Counted from the stretch's first letter, positions 32,891 to 41,349 are shown. The stretch is DNA of 64,000 nt from Flavobacteriia bacterium (GCA_947446925.1 CANFHU010000004.1:98815-162814); one strand, 5' to 3'. Numbers and translations are program-made. Notes: generated by a model not told the origin, from the sequence alone.

Positions 32891-35170
32891 TTATAAATTT
32901 AAAATACTTTTAAACCAAATAATTGCAGCCTCTCCATCTTTAAGCATGATGTCATTCAATTCATTATTGTGAGCTAATTGATTTCTTAACGTCATCAATT
33001 GATTGAATCTAACATCAACATTCTGTCTGATTTTAAAAGTAGGTTCAAAATAGTCCCAGCAATTTCTTTTGATGACAACTTCTTTTAAATCCCCAAGTGT
33101 AAAATAATTCAACTTGGTTTTAAACGATGAAAACATTTCCATCGTATCTCCAGGGAATTTTTTTAAATGACCACTAATTTTTCCATTAACTGAAGTTTTT
33201 GTGAAATCAGATGCGTATTCCTCGAAAGGATTACGACTGGTTGGTTCTAGAGTATTACAAACTAACTCTCTAAGTTTAATTTCAATTTTTTCAACATCAA
33301 CCAATATATTTTCAAGAGGTTTAGGCATTTCAAATTCCTTTCTGAATACAGCCTCTTTGGTTAATTCTTTTCCTTGAGTTAATATTTCGATAGCTTTTTG
33401 AACTAAATCTGCTCTTGCATCCAAAAAGATGTAATAATCATTTTTTATTTTTTGAATACGTTCCTCTCCTTCAAGGTTTTCATAACCACCATTTGCCAAT
33501 TCGTTAATAGGGATTAAATGGCTATTCAATCTATTGTTAATTATTTCTTCATCAGCCCACTGATATCTTTCGGTTAAATATTTTAATGGGTCCTTTCTTC
33601 CAATATTTCGATTTGTTTTACCAGTAATCAAAGCACAGTTTAAAGCATAAAAACTTTGATTTTCGATTTTAGCTTCGTTTAATAAGCTATCTGGGAAAAT
33701 GTGATGGTACTCTCTATTATTGATGTTTTCGGGTGAGATTTGTCTCCCATCTGCGAAATCGTGTGCACCTAGATAATTAGCAATTGCTAATACGCCTCTA
33801 CCTTTTATATTTACTTTCTTAGGCCATCCAGTTTCAATCAATTCTTCTTTTTCAATTAAAGGATAGTTTTTACGATTTAATACTGGTACATCTTGTTCTG
33901 TATAAGGAACATCTTCGTTTGTCTCTTGTAGTAGAACTCTTTTTAGATTTGTAAAATCTTGATAAGCTCTTGATGCAGTAGAGTTTTCATATCGATTAGT
34001 GAAGAATGATGACCAAAGGTATTTCTTAAGTAAGATTTCTCCTCTTCCAGCTAAATCTCCATTTTCTGGAATGTATGCATACAATGCTGCTATTACAGAT
34101 AGAACGGCATTTGTTGGTAGTCTATGCTTATCGTAAATTCCTTGAGATGCAAGGAATACAGACATACGATATAGACAATTCTCAAGTTTATCCCATTCAT
34201 CAATAAAAATGGATTTATTTAGTTCTACCATACCTCTTTGGTTAGGTAGTTTATCTTGAAGTAAAGAAGAAGTTGCAAGAATTAAGAACTCTAATTCAAA
34301 ATAATCTTTAATTCTTGGATATTTTTCATCTAATTTATTTTGAAGTTCATGAAGCGATTGTCCAATTTCTTCTTCTACTTCAGCAACTATAATATCATAT
34401 AGTGACAATTGTTTACTATTCGTATTCATGTTAATGAAAACTTGTAAAGCAATTTCCTTAGATGTCGATGATGGCAATGAAAGAAAAGGCAAATTGAAGT
34501 GAGAAATTGTTTCTCTTAATTTAGTGATTTTATCGCTTACTTCTTTTTGAAATTTGGTGTATTCTTTAAGTTTAATAAATGCATTTTCATCGTCTTCACT
34601 AGGCTCTTTATATTTAGTTGCTGTATCAATCCATTCATCAATTTCAGATTGAATATTTTCTGGTCTAAACAATTGTATTGGCATCAATCCCCTTCTAATA
34701 CATTCAGTAGGCATGTCAACCCAAAGTGGATATCTTTGATTATTTCTAATGAAACGTGTCTTATAGATTACACTTATGTTTTCATCATCTGAATTTGTTT
34801 CTTTGTATTCATCATATTCTGGAAAATAGACGAAGTAAGTTTCAGATTCGTAGTTATTATGTAAAGTTCTCCAAAAAGAAGTAAGTCTTTGTTGACCATC
34901 TAATAAGTGTTCAGTTACCTTGTCAAATGTTGAAGGTGTTGCAGTACTTATAAATCTTGACTTAAATTTTTCTTCGTTTCCAACAGATAGAATCAAAGTT
35001 ACACCTATTGGTAAATTATGTATTACTGTATCCCAGAAACTTTGAATTCTCCATCTATCCCATGCTTCCATTCTTTGAAACCTAGGTAATTTAATATTTC
35101 CGTTTTTTATTTTGTTATACCAATCTGCTAACTCTCTATTATGAGCACTACTAGATGTAATTTCCATCAC
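32891..35170 (-). CDS. DUF262-DUF1524 (GmrSD-type) endonuclease-like protein with HEPN-like tail
   Basis: 759 residues. Residues about 1-250 carry a DUF262/ParB-like nucleotide-binding domain: LPRFQRMEAWDRWRIQSF and the diagnostic HLLDGQQRLTSFWR near 88. Around 480-530 is the DUF1524 HNH-type nuclease domain: REYHHIFPDSLLNE with an HH-I-F metal/catalytic region, followed by NCALITGKTNRNIGRKDP. The last about 100 residues (from 650) form a helical domain ending RNQLAHNNELND near 729, whose RNxxAH pattern matches the active site of HEPN RNases. DUF262+DUF1524 proteins include GmrSD type IV restriction enzymes, BrxU and SspE. A DNA nuclease joined to a HEPN-like RNase would be unusual; the HEPN assignment is inference from the motif and its position. 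Confidence 0.86.
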   Translation of the reverse strand: MMEITSSSAHNRELADWYNKIKNGNIKLPRFQRMEAWDRWRIQSFWDTVIHNLPIGVTLILSVGNEEKFKSRFISTATPSTFDKVTEHLLDGQQRLTSFWRTLHNNYESETYFVYFPEYDEYKETNSDDENISVIYKTRFIRNNQRYPLWVDMPTECIRRGLMPIQLFRPENIQSEIDEWIDTATKYKEPSEDDENAFIKLKEYTKFQKEVSDKITKLRETISHFNLPFLSLPSSTSKEIALQVFINMNTNSKQLSLYDIIVAEVEEEIGQSLHELQNKLDEKYPRIKDYFELEFLILATSSLLQDKLPNQRGMVELNKSIFIDEWDKLENCLYRMSVFLASQGIYDKHRLPTNAVLSVIAALYAYIPENGDLAGRGEILLKKYLWSSFFTNRYENSTASRAYQDFTNLKRVLLQETNEDVPYTEQDVPVLNRKNYPLIEKEELIETGWPKKVNIKGRGVLAIANYLGAHDFADGRQISPENINNREYHHIFPDSLLNEAKIENQSFYALNCALITGKTNRNIGRKDPLKYLTERYQWADEEIINNRLNSHLIPINELANGGYENLEGEERIQKIKNDYYIFLDARADLVQKAIEILTQGKELTKEAVFRKEFEMPKPLENILVDVEKIEIKLRELVCNTLEPTSRNPFEEYASDFTKTSVNGKISGHLKKFPGDTMEMFSSFKTKLNYFTLGDLKEVVIKRNCWDYFEPTFKIRQNVDVRFNQLMTLRNQLAHNNELNDIMLKDGEAAIIWFKSILNL

Positions 35171-35315
35171 TATTTATTTTGGATTTGTTCAAAAAGTGAT
35201 AAAGTTAAGATTTCTGTAAAATAGGTCTTTCGAAATTTCTACTTTTTTAAAAATGACACTCTAAAACGACACTCTATATAAATCAGAAAATCACTTATTG
35301 TTTTTATTTAGAATT

Positions 35316-35379
35316 TTGCATGTTATCTCTTAGCTCAGATGATTAGAGCATCTTAAAGATAATCAGTACTTTATGCAAT
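35316..35379 (+). pseudogene. Decayed 5' half of a tRNA-like sequence in inverted orientation
   Basis: TCTTAGCTCAGATGATTAG followed by AGCATC (about 35328-35352) matches the D arm of the tRNA-Asn in this window except for two bases, and TAATCAG follows at the anticodon position. The anticodon stem no longer pairs and no T arm follows. TTGCAT and ATGCAA close the region as a 6-base stem. It is on the plus strand, opposite to the three tRNA 3' fragments. Confidence 0.6.
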
Positions 35380-35384
35380 AAAAA

Positions 35385-35408
35385 AAGCCTTACATTTCTG
35401 TAAGGCTT
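35385..35408 (-). terminator. Terminator supplied by the distal element next to the middle att core
   Basis: AAGCCTTACA and TGTAAGGCTT pair perfectly around a 4-base loop; on the minus strand a T-run follows. It would end a transcript coming out of the tRNA-Asn core, in place of the chromosomal terminator. Confidence 0.75.
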
Positions 35409-35454
35409 CTAGCGCTCTCTCCTGGGCTCGAACCAGGGACCCTCTGATTAACAG
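35408..35454 (-). repeat. Core att repeat, copy 2 (middle junction)
   Basis: 47 bases identical to copies 1 and 3, without an attached tRNA 5' half. It is the junction between the two tandem elements. Confidence 0.93.
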
Positions 35455-35512
35455 TGCAAGGTGGTCGGCTCTGTGTTCCAGTGTTTACGGTAGGTGTAGA
35501 AGGTGTTGCATA

Positions 35513-35532
35513 TTTTGTGCAAGTAATTCATA
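35513..35532. repeat. Arm-like repeat near the middle att site
   Basis: TTTTGTGCAAGTAATTCATA, one base different from 41206-41225, 59 bases from the end of the middle core. Confidence 0.5.
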
Positions 35533-35555
35533 GTAACAGCGGTTAATAAATGTGT

Positions 35556-36038
35556 TTAATTTGGGTGGAGTTGGCTCATCATTCCTTCATTTGAAAAACT
35601 GTAGAAAGAATGGTTTGATGTTACAATAATATGGTCAAGCAAATCTATGTCAAGTAACTTACAAGCTTTGTCAATTTTTGCTGTAAGTTCTATGTCTTGA
35701 ATACTTGGTGTCAAATTACCCGAAGGATGACAGTGAGAGATTATTAAACCTGTAGCCAAAGACTTTAATGCTGCAACCATTATCAGCCGAATATCAACCA
35801 TAACACCTGTTATACCACCTGTTGATACTTTATAAATCCCTAAAGGCTTGTTGCTTCTGTTTAGTAGAAGGACTACAAATTGTTCTTGCATTCCTATTGT
35901 ATCTTGGTCATAGCCTTCAAGCAGTTGCATACAGGCATCGTGAGCACTTGTAATCTTGTTTCTTTTGAGTATTCCAGAATGAGGTATGTATTTCAGTTTT
36001 ACCTCGCGCACTGACATTAAATTGTTAGATGTTTTCAT
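35556..36038 (-). CDS. RadC-like JAB-domain protein
   Basis: 160 residues covering only the JAB/MPN part of RadC: EQFVVLLLNRSNKPLGIYKV near 52-71 and the JAMM metal site SHCHPSGNLTPSIQDIELT near 105-123 (H-x-H...S...D). The N-terminal HhH domain of chromosomal RadC is absent. Such short RadC-type proteins are common on integrative elements and plasmids of Bacteroidota; their function is unknown, with a metal-dependent peptidase or isopeptidase activity expected from the fold. It is transcribed toward the middle att site and lies about 100 bases from it. Confidence 0.92.
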   Translation of the reverse strand: MKTSNNLMSVREVKLKYIPHSGILKRNKITSAHDACMQLLEGYDQDTIGMQEQFVVLLLNRSNKPLGIYKVSTGGITGVMVDIRLIMVAALKSLATGLIISHCHPSGNLTPSIQDIELTAKIDKACKLLDIDLLDHIIVTSNHSFYSFSNEGMMSQLHPN

Positions 36039-36619
36039 AGTAAATAATTTTTAGTTAGCTATTCGAATGCCTAAACATTCTATCTAACTTTAAATAGGAA
36101 GTTTATTATAGATTGCGAAGCAATAGTATTAATTTGATTGATTTTATCATTTATATGTTCTTTCTAAAGCATAACTATTTTTAAGTATGATTTTTATATT
36201 CATTCAATCTTAAATTAGACTTGAAGTATCAATAGGTAGATTTTAGTGAAAAATAAATTAGGAATAATAACTCTAAAATTTCTCTTTGTTATTTATTACT
36301 AGGGGGTGACTCTTTTTTATTTATAGAGAGGGGGGTAAATAGTTTAAGACTTATCAGATGTAAGTTTTAATCATATAATTAATACATATCATTTAATTGT
36401 AAAGTTTCTAGATTAATAAATTATAGTGTTAGGGTTATACATCTATTTAAAAGAATATATAATAAACTGGATTGTGAACAGACCTGTTAAAATGATTTGA
36501 TAAATAATTTTAAATCAGATAAAAAATAGACATTAAAATAAATATTTATATTTAACAACTAACTTAGATGAAATTGATTAATCATCTGATTTTAATTATT
36601 AATTTTTAAATTCTATAAT
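36039..36619. other. Non-coding A+T-rich stretch of the proximal element
   Basis: About 580 bases with no credible coding frame. Two isolated G-runs stand out (AGGGGGTGAC at 36301 and AGGGGGGTAA at 36329); the latter 10-mer also occurs after the helicase gene at 19692. The stretch could hold an origin or a regulatory region, but no iterons or clear dyads were found. Confidence 0.5.
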
Positions 36620-37459
36620 ATGCGTAAAATCTGGAAAGATATTATACTAATTTCATTTGCTATTTGTTTGTTATTCAATCTCATTTTTGAATTTTTACCA
36701 TTCAAAAAGTCTGTTAAATCTATAGATAATATGTTCTCTATAGATTATTATGACAATGTTTCTGTCTCAAGGGCATTAATTAAATTACAATCTTATAGCA
36801 CTAAGTGGAATGATTATGGTTATAATCCTGATAATTCTTCTAATAATAATATTGGATTCTATGAAAGTATGACTTCACCTTTAGAACATTTTTCTAGAAC
36901 AGTAAAGGGGTGTTTTATGGTTGCTAGTATAAAATTTAAGCAAAATGTTTTATTAAGAATTTTCAGTATTGGAGACAGGCCATATATCATACATTCTAAA
37001 ATTAAAGATAATATTTTTATATACTCAAATTTAAATGGAAGTTCTTTTCAAAATATAATTGTAAAATCAGGCTATTTTATAGGTATTATTGGGGGTAGTT
37101 TATTTCTTCCATTTATATTTTGGTGTCTAGGAAAATATGATTCATTAAAAGAAAAATTAAAGAAAGAAAAACAGTATGATATAGAATTAGCCACAATAAG
37201 AAACTCTGATAAATATTCTAAAGAATTTGATTTAAAAATGGAATCATTACAAAATATGTTTAATTCAAAAATCTTATCAATTAGAGAGTTTAATCTGAGG
37301 AAAAATGAGATAATTGAGTATTATCAAGATTTAAATAGACTTGAGCTAGAAAAAGAAAAAAAGAAGAATCAGTTAAAAATTCTAGATAAAGCTTTAGAAA
37401 ACAAAACTATATCTGAAGAAGAATATTTAAAAAAAATTGATTGGTTTGATTTAAAATAA
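36620..37459 (+). CDS. Two-TM protein with SHOCT-like C-terminal helices
   Basis: 279 residues. A membrane segment lies at 9-27 (ILISFAICLLFNLIFEF), followed by an extracytoplasmic part and a second segment near 150-170 (SGYFIGIIGGSLFLPFIFW). The cytoplasmic end is highly charged and has two SHOCT-like units: SLQNMFNSKILSIREFNLRKNEI near 210-232 and ILDKALENKTISEEEYLKKI near 256-275 (the pattern L-x-x-G/K-x-I-S/T-x-E-E-Y/F). SHOCT helices are oligomerisation or scaffold modules. No catalytic domain is seen. It stands alone on the plus strand. Confidence 0.7.
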   Translation: MRKIWKDIILISFAICLLFNLIFEFLPFKKSVKSIDNMFSIDYYDNVSVSRALIKLQSYSTKWNDYGYNPDNSSNNNIGFYESMTSPLEHFSRTVKGCFMVASIKFKQNVLLRIFSIGDRPYIIHSKIKDNIFIYSNLNGSSFQNIIVKSGYFIGIIGGSLFLPFIFWCLGKYDSLKEKLKKEKQYDIELATIRNSDKYSKEFDLKMESLQNMFNSKILSIREFNLRKNEIIEYYQDLNRLELEKEKKKNQLKILDKALENKTISEEEYLKKIDWFDLK

Positions 37460-37651
37460 AAAATGTATTTAGTTACTTAAGCAAGATGAAAAAATTTCAA
37501 GTGATGAAGCTATAAGTAAAGAAATAATTTAGTTGATTTATCCTTAATTTTTATTCATTCAATGTTAATCAAGAGTTGATTTTGAAGGGATAAATTTCTT
37601 AAATATTTTTAATATTCAGGGATTAAAATAATTATTTAAAATCATATTTCA

Positions 37652-37676
37652 TTTACTGTAGGAGGATAGTTGTAAC
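37652..37676 (+). repeat. Bracketing repeat M1 (left end of LRR gene)
   Basis: TTTACTGTAGGAGGATAGT followed by TGTAAC. It ends at the base before the stop codon (minus strand) of the LRR gene. It is a close direct match to M3 and the inverted counterpart of M2. Confidence 0.65.
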
Positions 37677-38636
37677 TTAGAATACATTCTTTTTTACATT
37701 GTTTAAAATGAGAAGCTTAAAATTAGAAATATATTGATTGTCTTTTGTTTCAGAATAGGAATCTATAATTTCCAGAACTGAATTATAGTCGGCATTTAGT
37801 TTTGTAATATATTCTTTTACCATATTTTCTGATTGTGAGAATAATTCAAATGGAATTTTTGAATCTTCCTTATTATGATTTCCTTGCTCTAGAAACAAAT
37901 TAAAGTAATATCTTATATCAATGTATGAACTTGATGGTTCAAAGTCCTCTTGTCTAATGTAATTGAAAAATAATGCATCTACTCTTGTAGTTCCAAATGT
38001 ATTTTCTTCCTCTTTGGCTTTGTATTCGATTTTACAATCAATTGAATTTTGAAGGAGTTTGTATACATCCTTGTGATTTGTATAGGTACATCTTAGTTCT
38101 TTTAATTTTTTTAGACTAGTTATTGGTTGAATGGAATCTAATTTGTTACCATATATCCAAAAGTGCTTTAGATTAGTTAATCCAGTTAGCGCTTCCAGAT
38201 TAGTAATAGCATTGTTTGATAAATTCAAGTATTCTAGTTTGTTCAAATTCCTGAATGGTTCAAGTGACTTGATTTTGTTTGTAAAAATCCAACCATCCAA
38301 ATAAATATGTGTAATGTTGCTGCATTGTGAGATGAATTCGATATCTCCATCAAAACCTTCATCTTCAATATACAGAAAAGTAATCTTAGTGAAATCGATA
38401 GAATTTAATTGCATTTCTGTTGGTATAACATCCTGAAGTTTTATCAGTAAGTATCTTTCAATATCTATGGTACTTGCATGTGAAAAAGTATCTTTAAATG
38501 TTGCTTTAAATTCTAAAATAGCTTCAAGAGTTAATCCTAATGAACACCAATATAGGTGTCTGTGTAAAATCTTAGTTGTTTCGGGATTCATTGTTTCTAT
38601 TGAATATTTATTGAGTGTTGAAAGGTAATAATTCAT
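37677..38636 (-). CDS. Leucine-rich-repeat protein bracketed by inverted repeats
   Basis: 319 residues. The centre holds about five leucine-rich repeats of the internalin-like type: ITHIYLDGWIFTNKIKSL, LNKLEYLNLSNNAITNLEAL and LTNLKHFWIYGNKLDSIQPI, residues about 105-195. The N- and C-terminal parts (about 1-100 and 215-319) are unassigned helical regions. There is no signal peptide or membrane segment, so it is probably cytoplasmic and binds a protein partner. The gene fits almost exactly between repeats M1 and M2, as in a gene cassette. It has no operon neighbour on its strand. Confidence 0.8.
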   Translation of the reverse strand: MNYYLSTLNKYSIETMNPETTKILHRHLYWCSLGLTLEAILEFKATFKDTFSHASTIDIERYLLIKLQDVIPTEMQLNSIDFTKITFLYIEDEGFDGDIEFISQCSNITHIYLDGWIFTNKIKSLEPFRNLNKLEYLNLSNNAITNLEALTGLTNLKHFWIYGNKLDSIQPITSLKKLKELRCTYTNHKDVYKLLQNSIDCKIEYKAKEEENTFGTTRVDALFFNYIRQEDFEPSSSYIDIRYYFNLFLEQGNHNKEDSKIPFELFSQSENMVKEYITKLNADYNSVLEIIDSYSETKDNQYISNFKLLILNNVKKNVF

Positions 38637-38637
38637 A

Positions 38638-38708
38638 GTTCATTACAACTTATTTCTTCCTACAGTAATTACATATAAGTAAATTACTGTAGGAAGATAG
38701 TATTAAAC
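38638..38708. repeat. Bracketing repeats M2 and M3 (right end of LRR gene)
   Basis: TCTTCCTACAGTAATT (38655-38670) and AATTACTGTAGGAAGA (38682-38697) are perfect 16-base inverted arms with an 11-base spacer. The left arm with its flank (M2: ATTACAACTTATTTCTTCC..., from 38642) is the inverted counterpart of M1 at the other gene end. The right arm (M3) is a direct match to M1. Confidence 0.8.
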
Positions 38709-38799
38709 TAGAATTACTATTTTGCTTTAGTCAGTATTCTAATTTTGCTTATTAATATATAAAATATTATTTTGAATCAAAATTCTAAAAATCAGTGTT

Positions 38800-38848
38800 T
38801 AACACTTATAAAAACACTTTTTTTATAAGTGTTAAAAATAAGTGTTTT
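38800..38848. promoter_or_regulatory. AACACTT-type repeat cluster upstream of the winged-helix gene
   Basis: TAACACTTATAA (38800-38811) and TTATAAGTGTTA (38823-38834) are perfect inverted arms; further AACACTT (38813) and AAGTGTT (38840) units make at least four copies of the half site in about 50 bases. It lies 45 to 93 bases upstream of the gene start. It may be an operator or a small iteron set. A TACATTTG box (38862-38869), matching the Bacteroidota -7 consensus, follows. Confidence 0.6.
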
Positions 38849-38892
38849 TATACAATTGTTTTTTACATTTGTAAAAATTAATAACAATTGCA

Positions 38893-39864
38893 ATGATTAA
38901 ATTAAATATTCTGTTGTCCAGAATCTTATTGTCTTTTTTAAAAAAATATTTGAAGAGTACAGATATGCCTGCAAATACAATAAATGATAAACTAAAATTT
39001 GTTATAGATTCAAATATGATTGCTAATTATTTAAATGGTTATAAGAATGAATATAAAATTGATGATGCATTAATAGAAAAGATTAAGGATAATGAAGTTA
39101 TAGATAAACCTTATGAAAGCTTTTATAGAGTGAGTTTAAAGTCAGGGGTGAAATCATTGATAGATCTTAATTATTATTTTGAACATATTGGTGCGCTCTA
39201 TTACTTGGTATCTTTTTTAGATTTTAACAGTAATTATATAATTGATAGAGAATATAATATCTCAGGAAAACCAATTAAAAAAAAGGATATTGCAGAAAAA
39301 TTAGCAATGTCAAATGAAAAAGTTAGCAGATTATTAACAAGTATAGAACATTACATAAAAATAGATCATAATAATAAGGATTTAAAAGGTTTTTATGTTA
39401 ATCCTAAATTAGCTTATAGAGCCATTACTAATCAAAGAATTAAAATTGAAAGTAGTTATCACTCATCAAAGTATAGTGATGCATCATTAAGAATTAATGA
39501 TTCGTTGTTTGATCTAGAAATTTTTAAAACTTTAAATAAGGAATATAAAAGTAATGGAATGAATAAATTAGGTATTCTAATGTACCTAACCTTACAGATG
39601 GATAAAAGTAATGTGATTTTACTAACTTCAGCAACAGAGATTACAGATATAATTATAGAATTATGCTGTAAATTTAAAGTGTTAAGTAATGAAAAACACA
39701 AAGTATATTTACAAGAATTGATAGAAGAAAAATTAATAACTATTTCTACAACATCTAAAAGTATCATTGTTAATCCAATGTTTGCAATGTACACTAAAAG
39801 TGATATTAAATTATTTAAGAAAGATCTTAATAATAACCCCTACTATAATATACATACAATTTAA
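38893..39864 (+). CDS. Winged-helix-like protein, possible replication initiator
   Basis: 323 residues, very lysine/asparagine-rich. A helix-turn-helix is visible near 134-156 (KKKDIAEKLAMSNEKVSRLL) followed by YIKIDHNNKDLKGFYVNPKLAYRAI, a layout seen in winged-helix regulators and RepA/RepB-like initiators. A second similar segment lies near 240-290 (ITDIIIELCCKFKVLSNEKHK... EKLITIS...IVNPMFAMY), so two winged-helix domains are possible, as in Rep_3-type initiators. The cluster of AACACTT repeats directly upstream would fit Rep binding sites or autoregulation. Both are inference; no family is recognised with confidence. The first ATG may not be the true start. Confidence 0.55.
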   Translation: MIKLNILLSRILLSFLKKYLKSTDMPANTINDKLKFVIDSNMIANYLNGYKNEYKIDDALIEKIKDNEVIDKPYESFYRVSLKSGVKSLIDLNYYFEHIGALYYLVSFLDFNSNYIIDREYNISGKPIKKKDIAEKLAMSNEKVSRLLTSIEHYIKIDHNNKDLKGFYVNPKLAYRAITNQRIKIESSYHSSKYSDASLRINDSLFDLEIFKTLNKEYKSNGMNKLGILMYLTLQMDKSNVILLTSATEITDIIIELCCKFKVLSNEKHKVYLQELIEEKLITISTTSKSIIVNPMFAMYTKSDIKLFKKDLNNNPYYNIHTI

Positions 39865-39926
39865 ACTATTAGGCGACAATATTTATATTGTTTAAAAAAA
39901 CAAGGTGATTACAGGTTGGCTATAGT

Positions 39927-39967
39927 AACCACAACAGCAACCTTAAGTTGCTATTGTGGTTGTTTTT
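39927..39967. terminator. Bidirectional terminator between winged-helix gene and recombinase
   Basis: AACCACAACAGCAA and TTGCTATTGTGGTT pair over 14 bases with one mismatch around a 6-base loop; T-run on the plus strand. It separates the convergent ends. Confidence 0.82.
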
Positions 39968-41162
39968 AATTAACTGCATCTATTATTTGTTGGTTCACTC
40001 GGTCAATTTCATCTATATTGAAATCTTGAAGATATATGTTAGTTACATCTAATCCCATTTTGTGACCTAATAAGGAACTAATTATATCAATTGGAATTCC
40101 AAGTTGTTTAGCAAAATTTGCATAAGAATACCGAAAAACATAAGAGGATAAATCTTCTTTTGTTTTAAGCATAAGACCAATTCTTTTTAGCTGTGCATTG
40201 ATAACTTTTCTTCTTTGAATAATTATTTCAACAAGCTTTGCTTTATCCTTGTGGTCATTGTCATTCAAAACACCAAGCAATGTTATGTTTGACTTAAATT
40301 CACTTAGAATTTTGCGAACTTCATCTGTGATTTGAATGCTATATAACTTACCAGTTTTTTTGCGAGTATATATAATTCTATCATTCACAATATTGTTTTG
40401 AGTTAATAATAGCAAGTCGGTTATGTTTATTCCGCGAAGTATTAAAATGAGCTTACCTATATTCCAAGTCTTATATAAAGGATGTGACTTTTCAAGATTA
40501 AGATGCATATATCTTCTCATTTCTTCCATAGTTAATACCCTTGGTGTAGTCTTTGTTTTTTTTATTTTGAATTTTCGGAAGGGGTAGCATTCTTGAGGTG
40601 CCAAATCATAATTGATTGCTTTGTTACAAATAGCCTTAAAGCTCCTAAAGTAAGACCCCATACCATTAATGGAGAGTCCTCTTTGATATAACTTTGTTTC
40701 CAATGCAACTATATCCTTGTAACTTATCTTTTTAAAAGGAACATCCAAGTTCATTTCCTTGGATATAACTGACAAGGCAGTTTTGTAGACTCTCGCACCA
40801 CCACTTCTGTTAGCAATGTGTAGTGACTGTATGTGCTCATTCCAAAATTCTTGAACTGTTACTTCATCAGGTAGTTTGTCAACAAGATAGGACTTGATAG
40901 CTTCGAGGTCTTCGGAGCCAATGTTGTTATTCATAAAGGTTCTGAATCTGTTTACATAGTGTGTATTCAGTTCCTGTAGTTGTGCATTAAAGGTTGCGTT
41001 ATTGATGATAGTAGCAGTTGTTACATCAAACTCTTCCTTGTTAACTGAATACCCAGTGCTAATGTCTTTGAACTTTTTATAAGAGGTAATTCGGAACACA
41101 ATATTGTATGTTCCATTTTTCTTGGCTCTGCGCGTGTCCAAGACTAATTTAAAGGTTGCCAT
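39966..41162 (-). CDS. Tyrosine recombinase of the proximal element
   Basis: 398 residues of the Bacteroidota type: N-terminal arm-binding domain (FKLVLDTRRAKKNGTYNIVF and DISTGYSVNKEEFD), SAM-like core-binding domain (about 110-200), catalytic domain with KLILILRGINITDLLLL (Arg near 250), SSYVFRYSYANFAKQLG (Arg near 352; the usual preceding His is Tyr/Val here, as in several Bacteroidota integrases), LLGHKMGLDVTNIYLQDFN with His near 371 and nucleophile Tyr near 380. It starts 190 bases from the tRNA-side att core and points away from it, the classical position for the enzyme that inserts the element into the tRNA gene. It is full length. Confidence 0.93.
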   Translation of the reverse strand: MATFKLVLDTRRAKKNGTYNIVFRITSYKKFKDISTGYSVNKEEFDVTTATIINNATFNAQLQELNTHYVNRFRTFMNNNIGSEDLEAIKSYLVDKLPDEVTVQEFWNEHIQSLHIANRSGGARVYKTALSVISKEMNLDVPFKKISYKDIVALETKLYQRGLSINGMGSYFRSFKAICNKAINYDLAPQECYPFRKFKIKKTKTTPRVLTMEEMRRYMHLNLEKSHPLYKTWNIGKLILILRGINITDLLLLTQNNIVNDRIIYTRKKTGKLYSIQITDEVRKILSEFKSNITLLGVLNDNDHKDKAKLVEIIIQRRKVINAQLKRIGLMLKTKEDLSSYVFRYSYANFAKQLGIPIDIISSLLGHKMGLDVTNIYLQDFNIDEIDRVNQQIIDAVN

Positions 41163-41205
41163 TAGTTGTTAAGTAATGTGCTATTACAATGAATTTATGT
41201 GCAAG

Positions 41206-41225
41206 TTTTGTGCAAGTATTTCATA
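41206..41225. repeat. Arm-like repeat near the tRNA-side att site
   Basis: TTTTGTGCAAGTATTTCATA. A second TGTGCAAGT precedes it at 41198, giving a tandem pair. Matches copies near the other two cores. Confidence 0.5.
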
Positions 41226-41316
41226 TGCCGGAGTGCTAAAATCACTGTTTTCAACACTAAAATTGATTGGTCCTACAGATAGTGAATGTTAATCAAAGGA
41301 AGAGTGTAGAAGCAGA

Positions 41317-41349
41317 AAACCCAGTAAACACTGTGTGTTCACTGGGTTT
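41317..41349 (-). terminator. Terminator downstream of tRNA-Asn, carried by the proximal element
   Basis: AAACCCAGT (41317-41325) and ACTGGGTTT (41341-41349) form the base of a longer near-perfect stem; on the minus strand TTTTCT follows. Identical to 16845-16877. Confidence 0.75.

Larger units (their letters stand above)
16879..35454. mobile_element. Distal integrative element (about 18.6 kb) in tRNA-Asn
   Basis: Bounded by two identical 47-bp tRNA-Asn 3' fragments. Contents: RloB/RloA-like pair, 53-residue ORF, helicase-like protein, tyrosine recombinase with small HTH gene, three genes under shared palindromes, a 332-residue protein, serine recombinase, two small hypotheticals, cytosine methyltransferase, umuDC, one-TM protein and DUF262/DUF1524 protein. 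I see no conjugation (Tra/Mob) or phage structural genes, so it looks like a mobilisable or satellite-like island. The tyrosine recombinase lies about 6 kb inside rather than beside an att copy, which is unusual. The boundaries are firm as sequence repeats; whether it moves is inference. Confidence 0.8.

Noticed and set aside
16879..35454. tRNA 3' fragments as additional functional tRNA genes
   Set aside because: Neither fragment has an acceptor 5' strand or D arm; only the copy at 41356-41429 is complete.
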